A stretch of DNA of 64,000 nucleotides. Origin: Desulfococcaceae bacterium HSG9. GTDB taxonomy: Bacteria > Desulfobacterota > Desulfobacteria > Desulfobacterales > JAUCGF01. The notes beneath the pieces are model-generated. The model saw only the letters and a program-made list of their open reading frames with translations. It ran no database searches and had not been told where the DNA came from. The first letter of the stretch is position 1. The number at the start of each line of letters is the position of its first letter. Shown in pieces: positions 37,077 to 46,377 of the stretch. The translations under genes and the position numbers were made by a program. The stretch spans positions 29,580-93,579 of the forward strand of contig JAUCGF010000078.1 in NCBI GenBank assembly GCA_030378005.1, read 5' to 3'.

Positions 37077-37745
37077 TTACGGTAAACTGATATTACGGCA
37101 TTTGACTTTAGTGGTTAGCATCCTACGGCGGCGATGATCATTTTGTGGGGCCAATATCGCTGTTGTACTGAATGGGTTCGTATATGAAGTTGCATCCGTG
37201 TGATTTATGTCATCGCGGTCGGCTTTGGCCACTATCGTAATTTGTATTGATACCACTTCTGAAAGAGCCGTGGCTGGGACGCCATTACTGTTTAAACCTA
37301 CAAAGTTGAGCGCATCAATATTATCGGCAATTGGATTGGGAGAACCGGTTGTTTGCCTCTCAATTTCATGGCCGGCTGCATCAAAACTGTAGGTTATCGT
37401 TTCCAACGAACCGGTAGTGTCCGAAATGTAATCAAAACTGATTTGATTATCACCATCTTGATTCAAAGACAAAGAAATAATGCCGACCGGGCTATTTCCG
37501 GTATTTGGACTGGGATCATATTTGGCCATGCGCAGCTCTTTTTGCATAATAAACATAGCGGCTCTGAGGTTTTGCTGCATGCCGACAATCTCTTCCTGTA
37601 CTATATAAGATTTCTGCTGCGAAAGAAACGTGGAATAGGCTGCCCCTATAACAGTTAAAGATATCGCTAAGGCGATTAGGATTTCGAGAAGTGTAAATCC
37701 GTTTGAATTATTTATTTTGACTTGCACAGATTCAGTTCCTTTCAA
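37077..37745 (-). CDS. pilW: PilW-type minor pilin
   Basis: 222 residues. The prepilin leader ends at SNGFTLLEILIALAISLTVIGAAYS with Glu+5; the YIVQEEIVGMQQNLRAAMFIMQKELRMA segment is the PilW hallmark. Contributes to the pilus-tip priming complex with PilV, PilX and PilY1. Confidence 0.88.
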   Translation of the reverse strand: MKGTESVQVKINNSNGFTLLEILIALAISLTVIGAAYSTFLSQQKSYIVQEEIVGMQQNLRAAMFIMQKELRMAKYDPSPNTGNSPVGIISLSLNQDGDNQISFDYISDTTGSLETITYSFDAAGHEIERQTTGSPNPIADNIDALNFVGLNSNGVPATALSEVVSIQITIVAKADRDDINHTDATSYTNPFSTTAILAPQNDHRRRRMLTTKVKCRNISLP

Positions 37746-37854
37746 AGATGAAAAAAATTCTTAGAAATTTCCCCCAAATAATATACCTGCTTTACGGAAA
37801 TTATAAGTTGTTTATTTATGGGGAAGTCCCTTCTTATGTAAAAGAAGCTTTCTA

Positions 37855-38412
37855 TCATTGGATTCGGATTCGACCAACAGTATTTACGACAATTTTTTTC
37901 TGTCCATTTTTATTGTTTGTAAGATAAACGCTTCCGCTAGCACCTGAAAGCAGTCCGTTAGGACGAAATATGACCGTTGGTTGGCCATCTCCATTGTCAT
38001 TAAAACTGACTCCGTCTGCACTTCCATTCGTTTCATTAGCCGGATCATTATCAAAAATGACATCATTATAATTAGGGCTTTCCGCATAATTCGGATGACC
38101 CGGAAATGTTACCGTTCTGACACTAGGTTCTTGCACAGCATCCTGCGTACCGCTATTATCAGCGTCAAGATATATTTCATAACCGTCAATTGCGCCTCCG
38201 GTTTTAGTAAAACTGACCGCACAATTGACATGCTCCTTCACGGCTGTAATTCGCGCCAGTTGCAAATTGGAATGAATATCCCGTGCCGCGTTACGAAGGC
38301 GGTAATTCGGCATCCACCCTATAATATAAGGAATCCCAAACCCCATGATTATGGCCATAATCGTAACAGCAATCAATATTTCAAGCATTGTGAATCCCGA
38401 TTTGTTTCGCAT
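37855..38412 (-). CDS. fimT: FimT/GspH-family minor pseudopilin
   Basis: 185 residues with prepilin motif SGFTMLEILIAVTIMAIIMGFGIPYI and the GspH/FimT segment RNAARDIHSNLQLARITAVKE. First gene of the minor-pilin set; a further 109 bp separate it from pilW. The C-terminal domain is of the small-pilin type. It could equally be called GspH, but the neighbours favour the type IV pilus variant. Confidence 0.85.
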   Translation of the reverse strand: MRNKSGFTMLEILIAVTIMAIIMGFGIPYIIGWMPNYRLRNAARDIHSNLQLARITAVKEHVNCAVSFTKTGGAIDGYEIYLDADNSGTQDAVQEPSVRTVTFPGHPNYAESPNYNDVIFDNDPANETNGSADGVSFNDNGDGQPTVIFRPNGLLSGASGSVYLTNNKNGQKKIVVNTVGRIRIQ

Positions 38413-38882
38413 GTCGCTCCTTCTTTTAATATTCTAATCACTCTGACTTGTACTATTCAAGTTTTGTGCCATAAACATCTCTTTTTGGTATCAACGTCCT
38501 TATAATAGCCTGTCAATAACTTATATCCTATTGAAATAATAGAATTAACACATTGATATGACAATCGCTTAAAAAATAAATAATAATTTTAAAGATAAAA
38601 AATGATGAAGTTGATCATGGTTGTCATTAAATGTTTTAAGGCGGTATTAATGTTTTTTTACATTAAGAGTTAATTTTTTTTGGCGAAATATATATTCAAT
38701 TATAACTTTCACTTTTGTTAAATTATTTAATAGCTATTTCAAATTGATTTAATAGCTATTGCCGGTTTCTCCGGTTAAGGGGCTGGATGGTATTTGTTTT
38801 CACCCGCGTTTTATGTGATGTTCGGAGAAGCATCCTGGCATTATATTGTTGAAAATCATGCAATCCTTTGCGTCTCCCCTCG

Positions 38883-38967
38883 GTTCCCATGCTTTGCGCG
38901 GGAATCTTTATGCGCCGATTAGCGTCAGTCCCTTGACACAGTGCGTTCCCACGCGAAGCATGGGAAC
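38883..38967. repeat. Palindrome GTTCCCATGCTT...GGGAAC
   Basis: Arms 38883-38904 and 38946-38967 (22 bp, two mismatches) around a 41-bp spacer. The GTTCCCATGCTTCGCGTGGGAAC pattern resembles widespread extragenic palindromes (recalled, not searched). It lies in the 1053-bp gap between the pilin genes and the secreted multidomain gene. The first 450 bp of that gap hold only AT-rich DNA and a direct repeat of TTTAATAGCTATT (about 38727 and 38748). Confidence 0.7.
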
Positions 38968-39119
38968 GAGCTTTTCTATTTGGCCATCAGCCTAATTCTT
39001 CCAAATTAGTAAGTCATTAAATTTAAAACGTTTTGAAATGACTTACTTGGCAGGTCGTGTGAAGGGAAGTGAATAGTTAAAAATTATCGAATCAATCCAA
39101 TTTAATTTCGTTTAATTTT

Positions 39120-39227
39120 GATGGTCTCGTAAAAAGTCGAAATTTCAAAAATAATGCTCGTAATAGATTGAAATTATTTGGTATAAGTTTAGAAACCGAC
39201 CAATTTTGGGCTTTTTGCGAGACCATC
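39120..39227. mobile_element. 108-bp MITE-like element with AATTTT target duplication
   Basis: Terminal inverted repeats GATGGTCTCGTAAAAAGTC (39120-39138) and GGCTTTTTGCGAGACCATC (39209-39227; two mismatches) flank a non-coding core. The 6-bp sequence AATTTT occurs directly on both sides (39114-39119 and 39228-39233), as expected from transposition. No ORF inside. An autonomous parent element is not in the window. Confidence 0.7.
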
Positions 39228-39321
39228 AATTTTGATTTTTTTCTTAAATCTATCAATTAAGGTACAAATATTGCATATTGATTTGTTATCAGCAAATCGA
39301 AGAGTTTTATGAAATGCTGCC

Positions 39322-39412
39322 AAAGGAGTGCTGAACTTACAGTTTGGCATAGGCTGGAACATAAAATCCCATTAAAAACAGCGCTAAATTGATAAGTTCA
39401 GCACTTGTTTTT
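39322..39412. repeat. Palindromic copy of the GGAGTGCTGAACTTACAG family
   Basis: AAAGGAGTGCTGAACTTACA starts at 39322 and the reverse arm GCGCTAAATTGATAAGTTCA then GCACTT runs 39381-39406. The copy ends about 55 bp before the ATG of the secreted protein gene, inside its probable promoter region. Confidence 0.75.
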
Positions 39413-39465
39413 GATGATTATAACTTAAAAGTTAAGCGGTTCAATAATTAAAAAGGAGGCGACAA

Positions 39466-42400
39466 ATGAAAACGGATATTACCCTTATTTCTCAATTGGG
39501 TAAAGCGATTTTAGGATTAGGGTTGATTTTATTGTTATGCGTCAGTGTGGCATCTGCTGGTGACATTATCATTATCAAAGAAGATTTTGAAAATGCGTCC
39601 GGTTGGACTACAGAAAACAGCGGAACCGCATGGGCGATTGATGATGACAAAGCACACATGGGCGATAAGTCCGCCAACTGTGCGGATGGTGAGTTTAGCG
39701 CTGGAGGAACATATCTGCCGAACACGGCATCATCAATCAAGAAAACATATACCAAAGGCTTCAAGGCAGACGGATCGTATGTTCCGATCCGGCAATTTAT
39801 GGATTTAAGACTTACCTTTTATTATAAATGTATGGGCAGTCCGTCATGGGATTATGGGCAGGTGAAAATAAATGACACGCTTGTCGCACCCTTGATAGAC
39901 CACGATGGAGACCCTAATACCGCTCCTAGAGTTATGGAGGATCAGGGCTATGCATGCAGTGGAGATTGCCCGGATGAATGGAGCCAGGCGGAGATCTTCA
40001 TCAGCGCGTTTGACAGAACTGATTCACTTACTTTGGAGTTTTATTTTCAAAGCAATGAGAGCCGGGAATATGACGGTTTTTTTGTCGATGATATTGAGAT
40101 CACCGGAGACTGGTCGCTGACTGTACCGGATCCGCCCATAAATCCGTTTCCCGCAGATGAAACACGTAATGTCCCACTGGAGACCAGTCTGAGTTGGACA
40201 AATCCCGGTGTTCTACATAAAAACACCCATCAGGTGCAAGTGTTGCTGGATATTGTGACCGATGACCCTCCGGATCCGCCAACAACGATTGTGCATGCTT
40301 TTGCAGAGACATCTCCCGATCCGCTAACCGAAGAGGGTTATAGCCTTAGCAACGGGGCTATCGGAGGCCCGCTTTCCGGAAGTTCCACTTATCAGTGGAC
40401 TGTCATAACGAAAAACACTGAAAGCGATGACACCACCCAACGCACCTGGAGTTTTAAAACCGCTTGTTCGGTGGTAACCGCTTTCCCCTGGTTCGAAGGC
40501 TTTGAAGGTGAGTGGGAGGAAGAGCCTGCTACCGCACCGGCGACCGCTCCGCTTTGCTGGACGCCGATTACCGATCCCACAGCGACGAACTATTGGGAAC
40601 CGAATGAAAGCACAGTGCATTCGGGATCATACAGCGCTAAAGGCCCATGGGGCAGTGAGGGAGGTGTACAATGGTTGCTGACACCGGAACTAAATATGTC
40701 ATCCGGAGAGACGAGTCTGAAATTCTGGTTGAAAGGGTCTTATGCCGGCGGCACGAATCTGTATGTGATGATAGGTGATGACAAGAGCGATTTGGATGCT
40801 TTTACGCGCTTAGAATCCTACATTGCCGGCCTTAACATGCCGAATAATTGGGAAGCACAGGTGATTGATCTCACTGCATACAGCGGTTCAGGCAAGGGAA
40901 ATAAATATATCGCCTTTAAAATGGTGGATGATGACGGCTTCAATGTTTACATTGATGATATTCAGGTGTATGAACTCCAAAATAAAGCTTCAACGATAAC
41001 AGAAGGCGGCGGTACCGAGCCGACAACGATCTCATCGGCTGCTGACACGGAAGGTGATGCGGTTTATGTCTTTGATGTCACTTTTAACGATGTCGAACCA
41101 CCAGCCCCTGATATCCCTGATGGCTTACCCACCATTATTGACCAAATCAAGTTCACCCAGGCGGATAACAATGCAGTGTATGATTGGACTGATGCCATCG
41201 AAGGCGCCACACTATTCGGGCCGGATTTAGGTGCTGCCGGTTTAGCCGGAACAGTCGAGGCCGATCATATTCTGTTCACAGGCGTTGATTTTATCTCGAT
41301 TGCCCATAATGCCAGCGAAACCTACCAGTTAAAGATATGGTTAAAAACCGATTTATCAGCAGTGGAAGACCATAATTTATTGGGTTTTAAACTGGATTAT
41401 ACGGATGTTATCACCGATGTTTCCGGTTCCACTTTTATAGAGGGGGCACCGCACAGCGGTGACGGCGTAGCCATCGACATCACGGCCACGCAGTTGAAAT
41501 TCACGACCCAGCCGCACGATCGGGCGGTGAAGGAACTCCTTCTTCCTATTACCCTTATAGTAACCGCGCAGGATGCCAACGGCAACACTGACTTGGACTA
41601 CACCGGAATGGTTACTTTGACCAATACCACCGGTCTGACAATGGATAAAAACGCCGAGGCGGCAAGTAGTGGCGTAGTTACTTTCGCTCAGTTTAACTTT
41701 ACGCAGATTGGTGGCAGCACCAATCTTGTAACCACCAACACAGACAATCTGGCGAATGACACGACAACCATAGGTATTATGGTAACAGGCCGCCAGCCGG
41801 AAGAGATTTGGAATGATGATTTTGAAGGAGCCGTGAACTGGACGTTCACAGGTGAATTTGAAATTGGCCCGCCGCTTGGTAAAGGCGGTTCCTTTGGCAA
41901 CCCGGATCCGGACAGTGCTTATGATGGAGTCAATGTATTGGGAACAGATCTAAGCGGTCTGGGGGATAATCCGGGCGATTGCGAACCGGACCTCACTGAC
42001 CGAGAATACACAGCCACTTCACCATCGATTGATTGCTCCGGTCGCACCAAGGTAGCGCTAAAATTTTACCACTGGTTAAACACGCAGGACACAGATTTTG
42101 CCTATATTGATGTTTACGATGGAACCAAGTGGAATGAGGTATGGGCTTCATCCGATATCATTGAAGAAACTGCTTGGAACTTGCAGGAAATAGATATATC
42201 TAAGTATGCTGATAACAAACTGGATGTGAAAATACGCTTTAGTTATGGCTCATCTAATAGTGATTTCCCCTACAGCGGCTGGAATATTGATGCGGTTGAA
42301 GTCGTTCAAAGGCCGGATTGGGAAGATATGTCTTATGAACCGGACTTGAGCGAGGTGTTTCATAAAAATACTGACTATGTGGTGCAAGGTTTGACCAACC

Positions 42401-42969
42401 AAGAGATCATCGGGATCAAGGTGATAACGAACAATCAAGGTCTGCCGCTTGTTATGGATCAATTGTGGTTCAACACTCAAGGTTCTACCTCAGATAGCGA
42501 TATTACTGTGGCCAAAGTTTACTACACCGGCTTATCTGATGTTTTTGCCACTGGGACTTTGTTCGGTGAGACAAATGCAATTGGTACTGATGGCGCGTTC
42601 TCAATCACGGGAGGCCAAGAACTTGAAGCGGGTGTGAACTATTTTTGGCTGGCGTATGATATCGAGCAGGACGCCCTGCTTGATCATTACGTGGATGCGC
42701 AATGTACGAAAATAACAATTAGTGACGCTGATTACGATTTGAATGCGGATCCGGATGGAAAGCGTAAAATTTTCGGCCCACCTATACTTCAATACGCGAT
42801 AGGCATCCTGAAAATTTTAGCGGATGATATTGTTTTACCATCCGATTTATCTACTTCATCTACTGATTTACCGAAATTAATCTTACTAGATTATACATAC
42901 GACGGTAAAATTGAAATGGGTGACGCAATTTTTGTGCTTGAGTATCTGGCGGGATTGAGAGAATTTTAG
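39466..42969 (+). CDS. Large secreted multidomain protein with choice-of-anchor J domains and dockerin-like end
   Basis: 1167 residues with a Sec leader (1-31, ending VASAGD). A jelly-roll-like domain starting DIIIIKEDFENASGW (about 32-215), a FnIII-like part (217-335), a choice-of-anchor J/cleaved-adhesin-type domain (FPWFEGFEG, about 345-500), an Ig-like region, a second anchor-J-type domain (WNDDFEGAVNWTF, about 785-950) and a BNR-associated N-terminal-like domain (TDYVVQGLTNQEIIGIKV, about 985-1115). The end, LLDYTYDGKIEMGDAIFVLEYLAGL, is a single dockerin/EF-hand-like repeat. AGGAGG lies six bases before the ATG. Likely surface adhesin or carbohydrate-binding protein; no catalytic domain was recognised. 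Confidence 0.75.
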   Translation: MKTDITLISQLGKAILGLGLILLLCVSVASAGDIIIIKEDFENASGWTTENSGTAWAIDDDKAHMGDKSANCADGEFSAGGTYLPNTASSIKKTYTKGFKADGSYVPIRQFMDLRLTFYYKCMGSPSWDYGQVKINDTLVAPLIDHDGDPNTAPRVMEDQGYACSGDCPDEWSQAEIFISAFDRTDSLTLEFYFQSNESREYDGFFVDDIEITGDWSLTVPDPPINPFPADETRNVPLETSLSWTNPGVLHKNTHQVQVLLDIVTDDPPDPPTTIVHAFAETSPDPLTEEGYSLSNGAIGGPLSGSSTYQWTVITKNTESDDTTQRTWSFKTACSVVTAFPWFEGFEGEWEEEPATAPATAPLCWTPITDPTATNYWEPNESTVHSGSYSAKGPWGSEGGVQWLLTPELNMSSGETSLKFWLKGSYAGGTNLYVMIGDDKSDLDAFTRLESYIAGLNMPNNWEAQVIDLTAYSGSGKGNKYIAFKMVDDDGFNVYIDDIQVYELQNKASTITEGGGTEPTTISSAADTEGDAVYVFDVTFNDVEPPAPDIPDGLPTIIDQIKFTQADNNAVYDWTDAIEGATLFGPDLGAAGLAGTVEADHILFTGVDFISIAHNASETYQLKIWLKTDLSAVEDHNLLGFKLDYTDVITDVSGSTFIEGAPHSGDGVAIDITATQLKFTTQPHDRAVKELLLPITLIVTAQDANGNTDLDYTGMVTLTNTTGLTMDKNAEAASSGVVTFAQFNFTQIGGSTNLVTTNTDNLANDTTTIGIMVTGRQPEEIWNDDFEGAVNWTFTGEFEIGPPLGKGGSFGNPDPDSAYDGVNVLGTDLSGLGDNPGDCEPDLTDREYTATSPSIDCSGRTKVALKFYHWLNTQDTDFAYIDVYDGTKWNEVWASSDIIEETAWNLQEIDISKYADNKLDVKIRFSYGSSNSDFPYSGWNIDAVEVVQRPDWEDMSYEPDLSEVFHKNTDYVVQGLTNQEIIGIKVITNNQGLPLVMDQLWFNTQGSTSDSDITVAKVYYTGLSDVFATGTLFGETNAIGTDGAFSITGGQELEAGVNYFWLAYDIEQDALLDHYVDAQCTKITISDADYDLNADPDGKRKIFGPPILQYAIGILKILADDIVLPSDLSTSSTDLPKLILLDYTYDGKIEMGDAIFVLEYLAGLREF

Positions 42970-43004
42970 TTGAAGATAACTTAATCGGCTAAAAATAGGC
43001 AGGT

Positions 43005-43039
43005 AAAAAAAACCGACTCCTGAACGGAGTCGGTTTTTT
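43005..43039. terminator. Bidirectional intrinsic terminator between convergent genes
   Basis: CCGACTCC/GGAGTCGG stem (43013-43020, 43026-43033) with 5-base loop, an A8 run before and a T6 run after, so both strands have a terminator. It serves the secreted-protein gene and the roadblock gene that converge on it. Confidence 0.9.
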
Positions 43040-43066
43040 GTTTTGAAGCAGCGTTTGTTTTTTTTG

Positions 43067-43094
43067 AAGGAGTGCTGAACTTACAGTTTAGCGC
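43067..43094. repeat. Half copy of the GGAGTGCTGAACTTACAG family
   Basis: AAGGAGTGCTGAACTTACAG then TTTAGCGC, matching the other copies over 28 bases; the second arm is not evident. It sits 28 bp after the terminator and 44 bp before the roadblock stop codon. Confidence 0.7.
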
Positions 43095-43137
43095 AAGCGG
43101 GGCGCGAAATGATAGACTGTTCAGAAAGAAGCGTTTC

Positions 43138-43758
43138 CTATTTGCCTTTCAAAATAGTTCTGATCTGATCGATAGTAAGTTCCACTTCATCTCTTTCATC
43201 TATTTCCTGCCGGCAGATTACCATCATGTAAAAGGGGCTTTCATCATCAAGCAAAAATCGACGCAGGACAATTTTATCGGTATAATTGATGTCCATAGAG
43301 ATATAACTGGCTTCTTGTTGATTAAGCACTTTGCCGGCTTTTTCCAGAGCATCTCCTAACACAACCGTAAAGGCGGCTAAAGCATCTTCATCCACCGGGC
43401 TGTTAAAAACAGCGAGAGACAGGCCATCGGAATCGGCGACCACAGCTCCGCTGAACCCTCCACGCCTGCACATGGCCACAACGGTGTTTTCCAGCACATC
43501 GCCCCGGTAAAGCGGTTCGTCGTTCATAGTATCCGGAGTAACGTAAACCGGCAGTTCCGAATCTATTGAATCATATTTGGACGGAGCAGATTGAGGTTCC
43601 CTTGCCTTTTGCATGTCAGCATGCTTTGGGGGAATCGTCGATGTCACCCGCTCGTAAAAATAAGGCGTTACCACGGCGGCCTGATCAATCATGTTCCCAA
43701 GAAGCGAAACGGCTTCATTAATTTCAGAAGAGTCCTTCAGCATATTCATCCGCAACAC
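43138..43758 (-). CDS. Roadblock/LC7-like domain protein (distal gene of operon)
   Basis: 206 residues. The C-terminal half has the roadblock/LC7 pattern (GFSGAVVADSDGLSLAVFNSP, ALAAFTVVLGDALEKAG); the N-terminal 80 residues are a variable linker. Such proteins, including MglB, act as GTPase regulators or dimer platforms in polarity and motility systems. Starts at ATG 43758 or, after four more codons, ATG 43743. It overlaps the ParA gene by 35 bases. The operon carries a second roadblock protein, suggesting a heterodimer. Confidence 0.7.
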   Translation of the reverse strand: MLRMNMLKDSSEINEAVSLLGNMIDQAAVVTPYFYERVTSTIPPKHADMQKAREPQSAPSKYDSIDSELPVYVTPDTMNDEPLYRGDVLENTVVAMCRRGGFSGAVVADSDGLSLAVFNSPVDEDALAAFTVVLGDALEKAGKVLNQQEASYISMDINYTDKIVLRRFLLDDESPFYMMVICRQEIDERDEVELTIDQIRTILKGK

Positions 43759-44545
43759 CTCCCATATTTCCCTGAATTTCCCTTATTTTCAATTCGGTCG
43801 CCAAATCGATATAGGCGCGTGCGATATTTTGCGCCTTGGGCAGTATGCCCACCGGCACCGCTTTTATACTGGCTCGTTCAACATTTTCATCAAAGGGTAT
43901 CAGTGTGTTAAAAAATACTGTTTGAGGAAACTGTTTCATAACTTCGTTGTAAACCTCGGTCTCTGATCTGTTATTTTCGTTAAACATATTTATCAGCATT
44001 CCCTCAATGCGCAGAGACGGATTGAGTTTATCCCGAACCCGATTGATTAATTTCAAGAAACCGGGAATGGTTTTTACAACGATGCTACGACAATTAATAG
44101 GAATAATGACACCGCTGCTCGCTGTCAGAAGAGCGGTTACAATACCTCCTATACCTGCGGGTGAATCTAGAAGAATATAATCAAACCCATCGGCGATAGA
44201 TTGGATAGTTCGTCCGAGATTGCCTCGCAAGGCTTCCTTCTCAAGAAATAACACATCTTCCGGTTCGATGGCACCGATGCCGACTACGGACATAGTTTTA
44301 TCTCGTGTCGGAATAATAACATCTTCCGGCCGGGCGTCATTTTTCAAAAGATTGATAATACCCAAAGTCGTTCTTTTTTTCAAATTGCTGGCAATTGCGA
44401 TTCCCCCTTGGGGATCGCCGTCTATAAGCATCACCTTTTGCCCCAATCGATTAAGACTGAAGCCAAGATTCAGTACCGTTGTTGTTTTTCCAACGCCGCC
44501 TTTATGGCATGCGATTGCAATAATTTTATTCATCATTCTCTCCAT
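43724..44545 (-). CDS. ParA/MinD-family ATPase
   Basis: 273 residues with deviant Walker A CHKGGVGKTTTVLNL, Walker A' LIDGDPQGG and Walker B DYILLDSPAG. ParA-type positioning ATPase. No ParB or parS neighbour, and the flanking roadblock and receiver genes argue for positioning a signalling or motility complex rather than DNA. Start is ATG 44545 or ATG 44533 (MNKIIAIA), the latter matching the usual N terminus. It lies 15 bases after the receiver-PATAN gene. Confidence 0.88.
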   Translation of the reverse strand: MERMMNKIIAIACHKGGVGKTTTVLNLGFSLNRLGQKVMLIDGDPQGGIAIASNLKKRTTLGIINLLKNDARPEDVIIPTRDKTMSVVGIGAIEPEDVLFLEKEALRGNLGRTIQSIADGFDYILLDSPAGIGGIVTALLTASSGVIIPINCRSIVVKTIPGFLKLINRVRDKLNPSLRIEGMLINMFNENNRSETEVYNEVMKQFPQTVFFNTLIPFDENVERASIKAVPVGILPKAQNIARAYIDLATELKIREIQGNMGGVADEYAEGLF

Positions 44546-44560
44546 CTACCGAAAAAATTG

Positions 44561-45463
44561 TTATCTTAATGCTTTAAGTTTTCCCTTTTTGGTAGCCGCT
44601 ATCAGAACCTTAAGATTTTCTTTTAAATCACCTTCCATCATAATCAACATATCAAAAAAAGTGACTGTCGGCAATTTTTTTAATTTTTCCATTGAAGGAA
44701 AATCGGATAAATCAGAAGCGAATTGCAGCGGGCTGTTTTTACCTTTGATATGTTTAAGACTGTCTTCAATTTCATCCACATAAGCCAGTACATTCATTAG
44801 CATTTTCGTAATGGGTCGGGGATTTTTTGTTATTTTGGCAGGCAACGCGTCAAAATCAACCGAAAAAACTCCTTTTTCAAGTAAAAACAAGCGATAAAGG
44901 GCTTGTTCGCCGGTGAAATCACCATAGCGGACAAAAATAATCTGGCCCTTTTCAATAAATATATCACCATTTACATTTTTAAGATGAATAACAGCCGTTT
45001 TAACGCCAGCTTCCATGTTTTGCATCAGTTCCACCAGATTGATATCAGCAAGATCGCCATTCATAACGCCTTCAGATCGTTGATAACGCTGCGTACGCCG
45101 CAACACGGCATTGATGCGCGCCAGGAGTTCGGCGCTATTAAATGGTTTGGTGATATAATCGTCTGCGCCGAGTTCCAAGCCTTTTATTTTAAGATATTGC
45201 TGATTCAGACAGGTGACAATAATGACCGGAATATCTTCTAAATGCGATCTTTTGCGCATTTCTTGAAGGGTTTTAAATCCGTCCATCACTGGCATTTGGA
45301 TATCTAATAAGACAATTTCAGCCTTGTCGGATTCAAGTATATTTAATGCTTCAACACCGTTTTGGGCGTGCAGGATTCTAAAACCGGCAAGTCCGAGATA
45401 GTCCCCAAGCACCTCGTGCTGCAATTGGTCATCATCAACAATCAGAATCGTATAGCGATTCAT
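44561..45463 (-). CDS. Response regulator with PATAN (DUF4388) output domain
   Basis: 300 residues: receiver (1-125) with DDD acidic residues, phospho-acceptor D54 (VLLDIQMP) and K in ITKPF; then a PATAN/DUF4388 domain (about 134-220, MNGDLADINLVELMQ, KGQIIFVRYGDFTGEQAL) and a helical tail. PATAN domains in deltaproteobacteria and cyanobacteria mediate protein contacts in motility and polarity control. Followed 15 bases later by the ParA gene, suggesting that phosphorylation regulates ParA or roadblock partners. Confidence 0.85.
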   Translation of the reverse strand: MNRYTILIVDDDQLQHEVLGDYLGLAGFRILHAQNGVEALNILESDKAEIVLLDIQMPVMDGFKTLQEMRKRSHLEDIPVIIVTCLNQQYLKIKGLELGADDYITKPFNSAELLARINAVLRRTQRYQRSEGVMNGDLADINLVELMQNMEAGVKTAVIHLKNVNGDIFIEKGQIIFVRYGDFTGEQALYRLFLLEKGVFSVDFDALPAKITKNPRPITKMLMNVLAYVDEIEDSLKHIKGKNSPLQFASDLSDFPSMEKLKKLPTVTFFDMLIMMEGDLKENLKVLIAATKKGKLKALR

Positions 45464-45553
45464 AAGTTTAAAATTTGAAGTTTGAAGTTTGAAGTTTAAA
45501 ATTATTAAGTAATAATCAATAACTTACAAAAACTTATGGATGTAGGCGCCTGA

Positions 45554-46312
45554 TTATTGATCGTTACCGGGGATTAAAAAAAAATCATCCATCAGATCGA
45601 CGCCGCAGGTAATCGTATCAATCCAGTCAATAAAACGATTTACCATCTCCTTATCAGGCAGGATAGCGCCGTGCTGGGGTGCGATTATTTCGATATCCAT
45701 TGTCTTGGCGATACTCACCCACATTTTAAGTGCTTTGGTTGACGGCATATAGCGTTTGTGAAACTCTTCCATGTATTCGATATGCGTATCAAAATCATCA
45801 ACGGTGTCGTAAAGATTGCCCAATGATGCTCCCAAATCACCGGAATAGAGAATTTTTGAAGTGGGATCATACACCTGAAAATTGCCGGCCGAATGGAGGA
45901 AATGAGCGGGAATAACCATAAGCGGCTCGCCCCCCAAGGATATTGTCATTCCTTCATCCGGAATCGCTTTGATACGACTTACGACAAGTTCATCAACCCC
46001 AAAGTGAGGAATAAAGCGCATCCATAGCGTTGAAAGAAAAGCATTGGCATCTGTCGTCATCAGCCATCCGTTCGCGGCCGCTAAAATATCCGGATCCTGG
46101 TGGGAAAAAAACAGATACCGCAAACTATTTATCGGAATAATAGAGGCGACTTGCGGCAGCAACTGAGAATAAATCTTGTGGCCGCCAGGATCAAGAAGCA
46201 TTCCTTCACCACTGTTGACAATGAGATGTTGGTTGGATTGTATCATCGTTCCAGTGGATAAATCGTTGAAGATCACATTTTTATGGTTATCGGTTTCAAA
46301 TAATGTTTTCAT
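45554..46312 (-). CDS. ODP-type diiron beta-lactamase-fold protein (flavodiiron without flavodoxin)
   Basis: 252 residues, beta-lactamase fold. Metal ligands map to H71, D73 and D75 (SHQDPDI), H140 (HFLHSAGNF), D159 (LYSGDLG) and H214 (PQHGAI), in the order and spacing of flavodiiron proteins. The usual Glu of HxExD is Asp. There is no flavodoxin domain, which matches the oxygen-binding diiron proteins described as oxygen sensors for chemotaxis in anaerobes. It could feed oxygen information into the receiver, ParA and roadblock proteins encoded next. Confidence 0.82.
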   Translation of the reverse strand: MKTLFETDNHKNVIFNDLSTGTMIQSNQHLIVNSGEGMLLDPGGHKIYSQLLPQVASIIPINSLRYLFFSHQDPDILAAANGWLMTTDANAFLSTLWMRFIPHFGVDELVVSRIKAIPDEGMTISLGGEPLMVIPAHFLHSAGNFQVYDPTSKILYSGDLGASLGNLYDTVDDFDTHIEYMEEFHKRYMPSTKALKMWVSIAKTMDIEIIAPQHGAILPDKEMVNRFIDWIDTITCGVDLMDDFFLIPGNDQ

Positions 46313-46377
46313 GGGGATACCTCATAAAATATAAGGATGTTTAAAACTATAAAGCTACAATTTATTTTATAACATGT

